57,947 bases of DNA from Armatimonadota bacterium (GCA_030649165.1 JAUSGG010000161.1:1-57947), one strand, 5' to 3'; counted from the stretch's first letter, positions 27,577 to 36,716 are shown. Translations and numbers: made by a program. Notes: generated by a model from the letters alone, not told the origin.

Positions 27577-27795
27577 GATACCAGCCCCCAATCCCCTCGC
27601 CCACATCCGGTTCACCCAGCCCGTCGGATTCGTCCGACTCCTTCGACTCCCCCGGGCCCCCGTCATACCCGAACACCTGTTCACCACAAAGAATTCTCGA
27701 AAATATACCTAAGGTACTGATGCGAAAATGCCCCCTGGCTGGGCATGTACATGGGAGACAAAAAACCCCCATTTTGGGGCGATCACGAGCGTGTA

Positions 27796-27821
27796 CGGGC
27801 CGCGGTTTTTCCAGCGGCCCG
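27796..27821. repeat. GC-rich inverted repeat in the divergent region
   Basis: CGGGCCGC and GCGGCCCG form an 8-bp perfect stem around a 10-base loop. It lies between the two divergent promoters and could be a terminator or operator; the following bases (AAAATCGG) do not give a U-tract. Confidence 0.5.
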
Positions 27822-28015
27822 AAAATCGGCAAATTCCGGCAATTTCGGCCACTGCGCAATTTGCGACAAAGCGACGACCGGAACCGGGGTATTCGACATT
27901 GTAGGTAAAACCGGCGGAAAACGTACCGAAATTCGCGGAAACATGCGCATAACTGCCCTGTCTTTGCCCGTAACTCCGGCGAAACAGCGCAAAACCGCGC
28001 GGAAACCGTCCGATG

Positions 28016-28034
28016 GAGTGAACAGTGAACAGTG
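28016..28034. repeat. Short heptanucleotide array (GTGAACA)
   Basis: GAGTGAACAGTGAACAGTGA shows nearly three units of the 7-base repeat seen elsewhere in the window. It is noncoding here. Confidence 0.65.
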
Positions 28035-28304
28035 AACGGTAAACCGCATCAGATGCCGGCCGCGGGCGATTCAGCGAGATCATCCGCTTCAGCGTTTCAG
28101 GGGTTCAAACGGGCCTGCAAACCGTCAACCAACAACCGTAACAGTTCAGGAATGGTCGGTACGACTCTCCGCGCTGCTCACCCTTTGGGAAAACACGAGC
28201 GTAATCCCCTCTCCCTTGAGGGAGAGGGTTAGAGCCTGCCCTGAGCGTAGCGAACGGGGTGAGGGTGAAAGTTCTCTCCATTTCTGAACTCTTGCCAACA
28301 ACCG

Positions 28305-28334
28305 TTTTTGCGTTTGCCCGCTTCGTGGTATAAT
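28305..28334 (+). promoter_or_regulatory. Candidate sigma-70 promoter for the UPF0182 gene
   Basis: A perfect -10 TATAAT lies at 28329-28334. A TTTTTG at 28305-28310, 18 bases upstream, can serve as a weak -35. The gene starts at 28391 with a GGAGG Shine-Dalgarno, so the leader would be about 50 bases. Confidence 0.6.
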
Positions 28335-28390
28335 CTAGCGAGCCGGCAATACATCCCCGGTTAAGAACCTTTCGATTGGAGGCGCTGAGC

Positions 28391-31180
28391 GTGGGAAGAT
28401 ATTTTTGGAAAATAGTTTTGGCCGTGGCCGTCGTGCTGTTCTTGTTCGGCGGAACCCTCTTGCGGCTGTACACCGACTGGCTGTGGTTCCAGGACGTCGG
28501 CTTCGCCGCGATATTCAGCCGAACGCTCTGGATCAAGCTCGCCTTGTTCCTGGCGAGTGCGGCCGCGTTCTTTGTCATCGTGTTTACGAACTTGCGACTG
28601 GCCCGAAGAATCGCGCCGTTTCCGACCGAGCGGCTGGTGTACGCCGACGAGCTGAGGGAGCGTCTGGCCATATACGCCAGGCGCGGGCTCGGCGCGCTCA
28701 TCACCCTCGCCGCGATTGTGCTGTCGATAATGGCCGGGCTTGCGGCAACCAGCCGCTGGGACGACCTCCTCCGTTTCGTGTACGGCGGCGCGTTCGGCGG
28801 GCAGCCGGACCCGATTTTCCACCGCGACCTGGGGTTCTACGTTTTCAAGCTTCCGTTCTTGCGCTACATATACGGCTGGCTGTTCTTCGCGCTCTTCGTC
28901 AGCGGCGCCGCCGTGGTGGCCCTGTACTATATGGGACGCGCCATAGAGTTTCTGGCGAATATCCCGCGGTTTGCCCCGCGCGTCAAGGCGCACGTCTTCA
29001 CGATCATAGCTCTGTTGTTTCTGCTGCGGGCCTGGGGATATTGGCTGGACAGGTACGGACTTCTGCTCACCGACAGCACGTTGATCCCGGGGCCGGGATA
29101 CGCGGATATCCACGGGAGGCTGCCGGCGCTGTACGTGCTGATGGCTGCGTGCGTGTTGGCCGCTCTCTTGACCCTGGTCAATATTCCCCGGCGCGGAATA
29201 TGGCTTGCCGCCGGGGGGCTGATCGGAGTACTTGTCGTCTCGTTCGCGCTCGGCGTAGCCTATCCGGGCGCGCTTCAACAGTTTGTGGTGAAGCCGAACC
29301 CGCTGGACACGGAGCGCAGGTTCATCACCTACGGAATCGATGGCACGCGCCGCGCTTATGGACTCACGAACATCGAGACGCGCAGCTATCCCGCCGCGGA
29401 CACGCTGTCCGCCGCGGAGATCGCCGCCAACCAGCCTACGATACGAAACGTGCGCCTGTGGGACTACAAACCGCTGCAGAGCGACTACGAGCAAATGCAG
29501 GAGTTGCAGCAGTACTATAAGTTCAACGACGTGGACATCGACCGGTATACCATCAACGGCGAGTATCGCCAGGTGATGCTGTCCGCCAGGGAGTTGGAGC
29601 AGCAAAGTCTGCCGGACCAGGCCAAGGTATGGCTCAACCTCCACCTGGTATACACGCACGGCTACGGCGTGGTAATGAGTCCCGTCAATGAGGTAAGCCC
29701 GCAGGGGCTGCCCGTCTATTTCATCAAGGACATTCCTCCGATTTCGAGCGTGGACCTCAAGGTCAGGGAGCCGGCCGTCTACTTTGGCGAGCTGACCGAC
29801 AGTTACGCGCTTGTCAAGACCAAGCCGCCGAGCGTCAAGTATACGTCGAAGGACGCCATGATCGAAACGGACTACCAGGCGGACCGCGGAATCCGTATCG
29901 GAAGTTATTGGAGGAAGCTGCTGTTCTCCACGCGGCTTGGCGACGTCAATATGCTGATCACTCCCAACATCACGCGCGACAGCCGCCTGTTGTTCAGACG
30001 CGCCATCAGCGAACGCGTAAGCAAGTTGTTCCCTTTCCTGCGGTTCGATAACGACCCTTACCTGGTCCTTTCCAATGGCCGCATGTTCTGGATACAGGAC
30101 GCTTACACTACGTCCAGCCAGGTTCCGTACTCGCAGCAGTCAGAGATACAGTTCAACTATACTCCTTTTATGGACTCGTTCAACTACATCAGGAACTCCG
30201 TCAAGATAACGGTGGACGCCTACACCGGCGATGTCCACGCGTACTACGACGATAGAGATCCCATCATCCAGACGTATGCCAGGGCTTTCAAAGGCGTGTT
30301 CAAGCCGTTTTCCCGAATGCCGCGGGAAGTGCGCGTGCACGTGCGATATCCGGAAGATCTTTTCAGCGTGCAGGCCGAGGTGTACAACGTCTACCACATG
30401 ACCGATCCGGCAGTCTTCTTCCAGAAGTCGGACCTCTGGGAGAGGCCCGAGTGGATGGAAATGGGCGGGAACAAGGAGGTATTAGGAAGCCGGCGCGTTG
30501 ACCCGTATTACCTGATAATGCGCCTGCCTGGCGCGAAAAACGAAGAGTTCATCCTGCTGCGGCCCTCGAAAAGAGCGGGAAAGGAGAACATGGTCGCCTG
30601 GATTTGCGCGAAATGCGATCCGGACGACTACGGCGACCTCCTGGTTTACACCTTTGGCCAGGGACGGCTCGCCTACGGTCCCAACCAGGTGGAGAGCCGG
30701 ATAAACGTTGACCCGGCGATATCCAAAGAGCTGAGCCTGTGGCGGCAGGGGGGCTCGACCGTGATCCTGGGCAATATGCTGGCCATACCGATCGAGAAAG
30801 CCATCATGTACGTTCAGCCGCTGTACCTGGAAGCCACGACCGGCGCCAGGATTCCGCAGTTCACGCGGGTAATTGTGGCGCTGGGCGATAAGATCGCGAT
30901 GGAACCTACGCTTGACGAAGCCATCGCCAGGGTGATAGGAGGCCCCGCGCCTCCCGCCGCGGCGCCCAGAGCTCCCGTCGCGGGGGCGAGGGCCCCCGTC
31001 CCGGAGCCTGCTGCTCCGGCCCCGCCCGCGGATACGAGGACGCTTGTGCGCCAAGCCGCGGACCATTTCAAGAAGGCACAAGAGGCGCAGCGAAGAGGAG
31101 ACTGGGCGGCGTACGGCGAGGAACTGCGGCGGCTGGAACGGACGTTGACAGAGATGCAGCGGCGCTCGAGCGAGAGGTAA
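28391..31180 (+). CDS. UPF0182 family integral membrane protein
   Basis: The predicted 929-aa protein matches the UPF0182 family, with about seven N-terminal membrane helices (to about residue 300). A large soluble domain follows, with RNVRLWDYKPLQ, INGEYRQVMLSARE, NLHLVYTHGYG and RVHVRYPEDLF. Ahead of the C-terminus are a Pro/Ala linker and a charged helix (DHFKKAQEAQRRGDWAAY) of the type found at the tail of many family members. The function of the family is unknown. GTG 28391 is chosen because GGAGG stands 8 bases upstream; the in-frame TTG at 28376 overlaps that site. It appears to be a single-gene unit. Confidence 0.94.
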   Translation: MGRYFWKIVLAVAVVLFLFGGTLLRLYTDWLWFQDVGFAAIFSRTLWIKLALFLASAAAFFVIVFTNLRLARRIAPFPTERLVYADELRERLAIYARRGLGALITLAAIVLSIMAGLAATSRWDDLLRFVYGGAFGGQPDPIFHRDLGFYVFKLPFLRYIYGWLFFALFVSGAAVVALYYMGRAIEFLANIPRFAPRVKAHVFTIIALLFLLRAWGYWLDRYGLLLTDSTLIPGPGYADIHGRLPALYVLMAACVLAALLTLVNIPRRGIWLAAGGLIGVLVVSFALGVAYPGALQQFVVKPNPLDTERRFITYGIDGTRRAYGLTNIETRSYPAADTLSAAEIAANQPTIRNVRLWDYKPLQSDYEQMQELQQYYKFNDVDIDRYTINGEYRQVMLSARELEQQSLPDQAKVWLNLHLVYTHGYGVVMSPVNEVSPQGLPVYFIKDIPPISSVDLKVREPAVYFGELTDSYALVKTKPPSVKYTSKDAMIETDYQADRGIRIGSYWRKLLFSTRLGDVNMLITPNITRDSRLLFRRAISERVSKLFPFLRFDNDPYLVLSNGRMFWIQDAYTTSSQVPYSQQSEIQFNYTPFMDSFNYIRNSVKITVDAYTGDVHAYYDDRDPIIQTYARAFKGVFKPFSRMPREVRVHVRYPEDLFSVQAEVYNVYHMTDPAVFFQKSDLWERPEWMEMGGNKEVLGSRRVDPYYLIMRLPGAKNEEFILLRPSKRAGKENMVAWICAKCDPDDYGDLLVYTFGQGRLAYGPNQVESRINVDPAISKELSLWRQGGSTVILGNMLAIPIEKAIMYVQPLYLEATTGARIPQFTRVIVALGDKIAMEPTLDEAIARVIGGPAPPAAAPRAPVAGARAPVPEPAAPAPPADTRTLVRQAADHFKKAQEAQRRGDWAAYGEELRRLERTLTEMQRRSSER

Positions 31181-31484
31181 GCCGGAAGGCAGCTACGAGC
31201 TGTCAGCAAGGTCACTTCAACCCTCACCCCAACCCTCTCCCTTCCAGGGAGAGGGGGTTCCCTTTCGATCGCGCCCGCACGTCCGACTCATCCCTGGACC
31301 TCCCCCTTAACCCCCTCCTCAGAGGAGGGGGGACGGCCTACCTATGTGCCGGGCCGCGCCCCTATCCCGCGGGAACGGCCTCACACAACCAACTCATCGG
31401 TTATCGTCGAAGTCAGTTCCCGCGGGAGGCCGCAACCGGTTGGCCGGCGCGGAGGGCTTGACGGCCTCATACCTCATCGCTCCC
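31181..31484. repeat. Repeat-filled noncoding stretch after the UPF0182 gene
   Basis: Two family B copies lie at about 31213-31335. The palindromic core CCCGCGGGA occurs at 31366-31376 and TTCCCGCGGGA at 31416-31426; the same core recurs at 51035-51045 and 51168-51178. No gene is supported here. Confidence 0.7.
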
Positions 31485-31612
31485 CTAGCAGCCGTCGGAT
31501 AAAGTCACCGGAGCCACGTAGGAGGCGATTCCAATCGCCGATTCCACGCCCGGCATATCGGGGTTTGGAAACCTCTCCTACGGGCGTTTCGAGTTTATCC
31601 ATTGGCTGCTAG
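31485..31612. mobile_element. MITE-like 128-bp palindromic element
   Basis: The ends are inverted repeats: CTAGCAGCCGTCGGATAAAG at the left matches, with a few mismatches, the complement of TTTATCCATTGGCTGCTAG at the right. Inner arms (CGTAGGAG... and ...CTCCTACG) are also complementary, so the whole element can fold. It has no open frame. It reaches into the 3' end of the DUF5069 gene, whose TAG stop lies in the right end. Confidence 0.7.
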
Positions 31613-31950
31613 ACCCGGCCCTCTTCCTCCGCCTGGTGGCGGAGGCTGTTGCCGCGGTTCTCGATGAACTCTCTTGTCCATGCCGCAACGGCGGGGTCCG
31701 GATTTTCCTCAGGTATGCCCAATCTCTCCAAAACCTCCACATCCGTTTCAGTTCCTCTTACGGCTGCTTCGAATTCGTCCTCAGTCACGTCCAATTCGGT
31801 GAGAACCTGCATATCTATGGGACAGGGGAAGATGTAATCGCCGAGAGACCCTTCGGTATACGCGCGGCACTTGTCTATCATGCGCGGTAACCACGGGTAA
31901 CCGGCCAGCATTTGCTCGCCGGCGCGAGGGAATTGCTTAGTAAGATCCAT
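31609..31950 (-). CDS. DUF5069 family protein
   Basis: The predicted 113-aa protein begins MDLTKQFPRAGEQMLAGYPW and continues with LPRMIDKCRAYTEGSLGDY and CPIDMQVLTELDVTEDEF, a pattern I associate with DUF5069 proteins of unknown function. ATG 31950 has an ideal GGAGG Shine-Dalgarno 5 bases upstream. The C-terminal stop codon falls inside the MITE-like element at 31485-31612, so the last residues (EEEGRV) may be altered from the ancestral form. It is the only minus-strand gene between 28391 and 36541 and is divergent from accB. Confidence 0.75.
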   Translation of the reverse strand: MDLTKQFPRAGEQMLAGYPWLPRMIDKCRAYTEGSLGDYIFPCPIDMQVLTELDVTEDEFEAAVRGTETDVEVLERLGIPEENPDPAVAAWTREFIENRGNSLRHQAEEEGRV

Positions 31951-32083
31951 TGTTGCCTCCGGAAATGCTGCAATTCGATGCAGTTCCATTGTATTTTATC
32001 CTTCGACGTCAATCCTACACCTCCTGCTCGGATTGCGCGGGGGCGTTCCGACCTGTCGGACGGGTCAGCCAACATCCGAGCAT

Positions 32084-32113
32084 TTGACACTCAAAACGCG
32101 CGGATGCTATACT
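32084..32113 (+). promoter_or_regulatory. Strong sigma-70-type promoter of accB
   Basis: A consensus -35 TTGACA (32084-32089) and a near-consensus -10 TATACT (32108-32113) are separated by 18 bases. Transcription should begin near 32120, about 76 bases before the accB GTG. It is the best-matching promoter seen in the window. Confidence 0.8.
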
Positions 32114-32145
32114 ACCCGTGACTTCAGGATGGTCAGTTGCCGCTG

Positions 32146-32177
32146 CAGAAGGACCCGCAAGTGTCCTTCTGTTTTTT
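32146..32177 (+). terminator. Intrinsic terminator in the accB leader (possible attenuator)
   Basis: CAGAAGGAC and GTCCTTCTG form a 9-bp perfect stem with an 8-base loop, followed at once by TTTTTT (32172-32177). The hairpin lies between the accB promoter and the accB start, so most transcripts should end there unless something prevents folding. No known riboswitch was recognised. Confidence 0.75.
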
Positions 32178-32195
32178 GCGCCCGGAGGCGATGTT

Positions 32196-32675
32196 GTGAG
32201 CGGGATCGAGATCGATCTCCAGCAGGTGAAAGAACTGGTCAAGCTTGTCGAGAAGTACGGGCTTGCCGAGTTGGCGATAGAGGAAGGCGGCGTGTCGATC
32301 GTCGTAAAAGGCATAGTCGCGCCAGTCCCCTCATCCGAGCCCCCCCCGACTGTGACAGCTCACGCCGCGGTACCCGCCGCTCAAGAGGAGCAGGAGGAAG
32401 AGTCCGCGGAGGTCGAGGAGCAGGGCGACGTCGTGACCATCGAAGCGCCGATGGTCGGCGTGTTCTATCGGTCTTCATCTCCCGACACTCCCAGTTTCGT
32501 GGAAGTCGGTGACCAGGTAGAGGTGGGGCAGACCGTGGGACTCATTGAAGCGATGAAAGTTTTCAGCGAGATACCCTCGGAGGTCGCCGGCGTGGTGGTC
32601 GAGATGCCCGGCCAGAACGGCAAGCTGGCGCATCAGGGGGACCCGTTGGTGCGGATACGGGTCAGTGAGCAGTGA
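32196..32675 (+). CDS. accB: Biotin carboxyl carrier protein of acetyl-CoA carboxylase
   Basis: The predicted 159-aa protein has an N-terminal segment with DLQQVKELVKLVEKYGLAEL typical of AccB, an acidic Ala/Pro/Glu linker (about 45-80), and a C-terminal biotinyl domain (about 82-157) with IEAPMVGVFYRSSSPDTPSF. The biotin-accepting lysine is in IEAMKVFSEI. It carries biotin between AccC and the carboxyltransferase in fatty-acid synthesis. accC, usually next door, is absent. GTG 32196 follows GGAGG at 7-8 bases; an in-frame GTG at 32118 lies almost at the predicted transcription start. The last four codons and the stop come from a heptad array. Confidence 0.93.
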   Translation: MSGIEIDLQQVKELVKLVEKYGLAELAIEEGGVSIVVKGIVAPVPSSEPPPTVTAHAAVPAAQEEQEEESAEVEEQGDVVTIEAPMVGVFYRSSSPDTPSFVEVGDQVEVGQTVGLIEAMKVFSEIPSEVAGVVVEMPGQNGKLAHQGDPLVRIRVSEQ

Positions 32676-32730
32676 GCAGTGAACAGTGAACGGTGAGCAG
32701 TGACAGTGAGCAGTAAACAGTGAACAGTGA
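32662..32730. repeat. Heptanucleotide array (GTGAGCA/GTGAACA) overlapping the accB stop codon
   Basis: About nine 7-base units start inside accB; GTCAGTGAGCAGTGA encodes Val-Ser-Glu-Gln-stop. The array then runs to a family B hairpin (32731-32765) just before hom. Confidence 0.85.
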
Positions 32731-32780
32731 CCTCCCCCTAGCCCCCTCCTAAAAGGAGGGGGGACGACATCGGTGGACTT

Positions 32781-34076
32781 GTGACGATGAAACCAACAAT
32801 CAACATCGGAATAATCGGATTCGGGACAGTGGGCTGCGGCGCGCTGAAGATACTGCAGGAGAACAAGGACGCGATTGAGCTGAAGGTGGGCTCCAGTATT
32901 TGCGTCAAGCGCATCGCGGACATCGACATCGAGCGCAAGCGTCCGGTTCAGTACGACCCCGCTATTTTGACCACGGACGCATATCAGATTATCAACGACC
33001 CGGAGATCGACATTGTGGTCGAGCTGATCGGCGGCGTGAACCCGGCCGGCAAGTTCATACTGGACGCAATCAAGAACGGCAAGCAGATCGTGTCCGCAAA
33101 CAAAGAGCTTATCGCTCGCGAAGGACACGGGCTGCTGTTAGAGGCCGGTAAGAGAAAGCAGGACTTCTTTTTTGAGGCGAGCGTGGGCGGGGGAATTCCG
33201 ATAATCCGGCCCCTGAAGATTTGCCTCGCGGGCAACCGGATCGAGGAAATCATCGGCATAGTCAACGGGACCACGAACTTCATCCTCACGAAAATGGCCC
33301 AGGAGGGAAGGGATTTCGGCGAGGTCCTGGCGCAGGCGCAGAGCCTGGGCTACGCGGAGGCCGATCCGACGAACGATGTGGAGGGCCACGACGCGGCGTA
33401 CAAGATAGCTATCCTGGCGTCGATCGCGTTCAACAGCAGGGTGAACGTCCAGGAGGTGTATCGCGAGGGGATAACAAAGCTCTCAGAGCGCGATATGTCG
33501 TACGCGCGGGAGCTTGGCTACTGCGTGAAGCTGCTGGCGATCGCAAAGCAGCATAACGGCTCGATGGAGATAAGGGTCCACCCGGCGTTTCTGCCGCAGT
33601 CGCATCCGCTGGCGTCCGTGAATGACGTGTACAACGGCATCTTCGTCAGGGGCGACGCGGTCGGGGACGTGATGTTCTACGGTCAGGGGGCGGGTCCGAT
33701 GGCGGCGGGCAGCGCGGTGGTGGGAGACATCATCGACGTGGCGCGGGACATAAACTGCGGGGCCACGGGGCGGATTTGCTGCACGTGCTTCGAGGATAAG
33801 GCCGCGCTGAGCATGGACGACGTGATCGCCAAGTACTACATTCGTATGCAGACGGCGGACCAGCCGGGAGTGCTGGCGGGGATTGCGAGCATATTCGGCG
33901 AAAACGAGGTAAGCATTGCATCGGTGTTGCAGAAGGGCCGCGGTGAAAATGGTGAGGCTGAAATCGTGTGGATTACGCATGAAGTAAGAGAGCTGAACTT
34001 CCGCACCGCTCTTGACGCCATAGCAAAGCTCCCGGTGGTAGCGCAGGTGAGTAACTGGATACGCGTGGAAGACTGA
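32781..34076 (+). CDS. hom: Homoserine dehydrogenase
   Basis: The 431-aa enzyme has an NAD(P)-binding start (NIGIIGFGTVGCGALKIL), the catalytic region (VSANKELIA, SVGGGIPIIRPL, GIVNGTTNFILTKM, GYAEADPTNDVEGHDAAYK) and a C-terminal ACT domain (about 350-425, DQPGVLAGIASIFGENEVSI). It reduces aspartate semialdehyde to homoserine; the ACT domain usually gives feedback control by threonine. GTG 32781 or ATG 32787 could be the start. It heads a group with thrC 450 bp downstream, so threonine synthesis is partly clustered here. thrB (homoserine kinase) is not in the window. Confidence 0.97.
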   Translation: MTMKPTINIGIIGFGTVGCGALKILQENKDAIELKVGSSICVKRIADIDIERKRPVQYDPAILTTDAYQIINDPEIDIVVELIGGVNPAGKFILDAIKNGKQIVSANKELIAREGHGLLLEAGKRKQDFFFEASVGGGIPIIRPLKICLAGNRIEEIIGIVNGTTNFILTKMAQEGRDFGEVLAQAQSLGYAEADPTNDVEGHDAAYKIAILASIAFNSRVNVQEVYREGITKLSERDMSYARELGYCVKLLAIAKQHNGSMEIRVHPAFLPQSHPLASVNDVYNGIFVRGDAVGDVMFYGQGAGPMAAGSAVVGDIIDVARDINCGATGRICCTCFEDKAALSMDDVIAKYYIRMQTADQPGVLAGIASIFGENEVSIASVLQKGRGENGEAEIVWITHEVRELNFRTALDAIAKLPVVAQVSNWIRVED

Positions 34077-34082
34077 ACTGCA

Positions 34083-34478
34083 ATGAAACCGCCGATGAAC
34101 GCAGATCAACGCAGATTGGATGAGATAACAGAGAGAGTCATTGGCTGCTCGCATACAGTCAGTAATGCGCTGGGCTGTGGTTTCCTGGAAAAGGTTTACG
34201 AGAATGCTCTTGCGCATGAGTTGATGAAAGCTGGCCTCAAGGTCGAGCAACAGAAGGAAATAGTAGTTCGTTACGACGGGCGGGTAGTGGGTGAGTATGT
34301 TTGTGATTTGTTAGTGGAAAAGTCGGTTCTCGTTGAGCTAAAAGCGGTGAAGGCGTTGGACGACGTGCATTTCGCGCAGTGCATGAATTACCTCAGAGCA
34401 ACGGAACTGCAAGTGTTATTGCTGATCAATTTCGGGCAGCCGAGAGTGAACGTCAAGCGCCTGGTCAACCATTTCTGA
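34083..34478 (+). CDS. GxxExxY family protein (PD-(D/E)XK nuclease-like)
   Basis: The 131-aa protein contains the family signature GFLEKVYENAL, preceded by IGCSHTVSNALG. A nuclease-like core follows, with VVRYDGRVVGEYVCDLLVE and VLVELKAVKAL, and it ends LLINFGQPRVNVKRLVNHF. The D...ELK arrangement recalls PD-(D/E)XK folds. Its cellular role is unknown; the family is widespread, scattered and often found alone. It sits between hom and thrC (6 bp after hom), which looks like an insertion into a threonine operon, and its base composition is visibly less GC-rich than thrC. Confidence 0.92.
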   Translation: MKPPMNADQRRLDEITERVIGCSHTVSNALGCGFLEKVYENALAHELMKAGLKVEQQKEIVVRYDGRVVGEYVCDLLVEKSVLVELKAVKALDDVHFAQCMNYLRATELQVLLLINFGQPRVNVKRLVNHF

Positions 34479-34526
34479 ATCTGCGTTTATCCGCGTTCAT
34501 CGGCGGTTTCATAAGGAGTCTGAGGT

Positions 34527-35612
34527 ATGGCGATAGTGGAAATGCGGAAGAGTTGCGGCAGGATTGGGATTATTGAGCGGTATCGGGAGTTTTTGCCGGT
34601 TTCGGCGGAGACGCCTGTTGTGACGCTGCTGGAGGGTGATACGCCGCTGATACGGGCGGACAGGCTTTCCGAGGCGATCGGCGGGAATTTGACGATCTAC
34701 CTGAAGTACGAGGGGCTGAACCCGACAGGGTCGTTCAAGGACCGCGGGATGACGATGGCCATAACCAAGGCGGTGGAGGAGGGGTCGCAGGCGGTGATCT
34801 GCGCCTCCACGGGGAACACGGCGGCCTCCGCCGCGGCGTACGCCGCCAGGGCCGGCCTGAAGTGCGCCGTCCTGCTGCCCAAGGGGGAGGTCGCGCTGGG
34901 CAAGCTGTCGCAGTCCATGATGCACGGCGCGAAGGTGATCGCCCTGGAGGGCAATTTCGACGACGCGCTGAACCTCGTGCTCGACATAACGAAGAGCTAC
35001 AAGATAACGCTGGTGAACTCGTTGAACCCTTACCGGATCGAGGGACAGAAGACCGGCGCGTTCGAGATTTGCGACACGCTGGGCGGTCCTCCGGACTATC
35101 ACGCCATACCGGTCGGCAACGCGGGGAACATAACGGCGTACTGGGCCGGCTACAAAGCGTATTATCAGGCGGGACGGATTTCGAGGCTGCCGAAGATGAT
35201 CGGCTTCCAGGCCGCCGGGGCGGCGCCCATAGTGCTCGGCAAGCCGGTGGCGAACCCGCAGACTATAGCGACGGCGATCCGCATAGGCAACCCGGCAAGC
35301 TGGAAGACCGCGGTGGCGGCGCGCGACGAGTCGGGGGGCGTGATAGACATCGTGACGGACGACGAAATCCTGGAGGCCTATTCGATGCTGGCGCGGCTGG
35401 AGGGCGTGTTCTGCGAGCCGGCTTCGGCGGCTTCGGTCGCGGGCGCGCGCAAGTTGGCGCAGGCGGGGTTCTTCAAAGGACCCGCCACAATCGCCTGCGT
35501 GTTGACAGGCCACGGTTTGAAGGACCCGGACAGGGCCATCAAATACGCTCCGGCATACGCGACTCTGCCGGCTGATCTCAAAACCGTCGTGAAGGAGATT
35601 GGACTGGAATGA
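34527..35612 (+). CDS. thrC: Threonine synthase
   Basis: The 361-aa PLP enzyme has EGDTPLIRA, then [15 protein letters not shown] with the PLP lysine at residue 71, [18 protein letters not shown], and the phosphate-binding [12 protein letters not shown]. It converts O-phosphohomoserine to threonine. The length matches the short bacterial type. ATG 34527 has AAGGAG upstream at a suitable distance. It overlaps purC by 4 bp, so the two are translated together although the pathways differ. Confidence 0.97.
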   Translation: MAIVEMRKSCGRIGIIERYREFLPVSAETPVVTLLEGDTPLIRADRLSEAIGGNLTIYLKYEGLNPTGSFKDRGMTMAITKAVEEGSQAVICASTGNTAASAAAYAARAGLKCAVLLPKGEVALGKLSQSMMHGAKVIALEGNFDDALNLVLDITKSYKITLVNSLNPYRIEGQKTGAFEICDTLGGPPDYHAIPVGNAGNITAYWAGYKAYYQAGRISRLPKMIGFQAAGAAPIVLGKPVANPQTIATAIRIGNPASWKTAVAARDESGGVIDIVTDDEILEAYSMLARLEGVFCEPASAASVAGARKLAQAGFFKGPATIACVLTGHGLKDPDRAIKYAPAYATLPADLKTVVKEIGLE

Positions 35613-36541
35613 TCGTAACTACCACAAACATTCCCGGACTCAACAAACACATCACCGGCAAAGTAAGGGACGTTTACGACCTGGGCGAGAACCTGCTGCT
35701 GGTGGCATCCGATCGGATTTCCGCGTTCGACGTAGTGCTGCCGAACGGGATTCCCGACAAGGGCAGGGTGCTGACACAGCTTTCTCTGTTCTGGTTCGAG
35801 CTGACGAAGGGCATCACGGAGAACCATCTTATTACGGCGGACGCGGACGAAATCGTGGAGAGGCTGAGTCAGGCCGGAGTGGCGGACGCGGGCAAGTACC
35901 GTGAGACGCTGGAAGGGCGGTCTATGATCGTCAGGAAGGCCAAGCCGGCTCCGATAGAGTGCGTCGTGCGAGGCTATCTGTCGGGATCGGCGTGGAAGGA
36001 GTTCTCGCAGTTGAAGTCGCAAACGCCGGACGCGAAGATGGTAGTGCTGCACGGGGTCGCGCTGTCCGCGATTCTACGCGAGTCGGACAAGCTGCCGGCG
36101 CCGTTTTTCATGCCCGCGACCAAAGAGTTGAGCGGCCACGACGTGAATATCAGTCTGGATCGCGCAAGGGAGCTTGTCGGGAATGACATGGCCGACGAGC
36201 TGGCGGGCAAGAGCATAAGCATCTACAGAAAGGCTTCGGAGTACGCGGCGTCGAGGGGTATCATCATCTCCGACACGAAGTTCGAGTTCGGCGCGAAGGA
36301 CGGTAAACTGATCCTGATCGACGAGGTACTGACGCCGGACTCCTCACGGTTCTGGGACGTCGAACTCTATACCCCCGGCGGACCTCAGCCCAGCTTCGAC
36401 AAGCAGTACGTCAGGGACTACCTGGAAACGCTCGATTGGGACAAGACTTATCCGGGGCCGGAGCTGCCGGAGGAAGTGGTCAGGCGAACGAGCGAGAAGT
36501 ATAAAGAGGCGTATTGGAGGATTGTGGGAAGGGGACTGTGA
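35609..36541 (+). CDS. purC: Phosphoribosylaminoimidazole-succinocarboxamide (SAICAR) synthase
   Basis: The 310-aa protein has [20 protein letters not shown] near the start, [30 protein letters not shown], then DTKFEFG and [15 protein letters not shown]. It joins aspartate to CAIR in purine synthesis. It is the longer type seen in several diderm bacteria and yeast. The start overlaps the thrC stop. Its TGA stop is the first TGA of a heptad array that follows directly (36541-36625). Confidence 0.97.
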   Translation: MIVTTTNIPGLNKHITGKVRDVYDLGENLLLVASDRISAFDVVLPNGIPDKGRVLTQLSLFWFELTKGITENHLITADADEIVERLSQAGVADAGKYRETLEGRSMIVRKAKPAPIECVVRGYLSGSAWKEFSQLKSQTPDAKMVVLHGVALSAILRESDKLPAPFFMPATKELSGHDVNISLDRARELVGNDMADELAGKSISIYRKASEYAASRGIIISDTKFEFGAKDGKLILIDEVLTPDSSRFWDVELYTPGGPQPSFDKQYVRDYLETLDWDKTYPGPELPEEVVRRTSEKYKEAYWRIVGRGL

Positions 36542-36625
36542 GCGGGGAGCAGTGGGCAGTGAACAGTGGGCAGTGAGCAGTGAGCAGTGAACAGTGAGCA
36601 GTGAGCAGTGAACAGTGAGCGGTGA
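36541..36625. repeat. Heptanucleotide array (GTGAGCA/GTGAACA), about 12 units, starting at the purC stop
   Basis: Units read GTGAGCG, GGGAGCA, GTGGGCA, GTGAACA and GTGAGCA. The array runs directly from the purC stop codon into the convergent gap before the next minus-strand gene. Confidence 0.85.
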
Positions 36626-36716
36626 GCGAGAGAGGCGCGTGTCGTTCAGGCTGACTTGACCACCCTCGCCGCATTCGCCTCCGGTCGGGGCCGATTCGAA
36701 CCTTCTACCGAGGATG

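Larger units (their letters stand above)
27147..28390. other. Divergent noncoding region between the pil operon and the UPF0182 gene
   Basis: About 1.2 kb separates two divergently transcribed units. It holds tandem hairpins (27158-27265), a family E repeat (27306-27375), a minus-strand extended -10 (27568-27576), a hairpin at 27796-27821, a short heptad array (28016-28034), a family B copy (28206-28266) and a plus-strand promoter (28305-28334). The 27720-28000 stretch is less GC-rich and has no convincing gene. Confidence 0.7.

Noticed and set aside
27720-28050. Several small open frames in the divergent region
   Set aside because: None has a Shine-Dalgarno, recognisable family or typical codon use; the stretch contains repeats and promoter-like sequence instead.
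28361-29659. 432-codon minus-strand frame inside the UPF0182 gene
   Set aside because: It is antisense to a well-recognised membrane protein and has Arg/Gln-rich composition typical of shadow frames.
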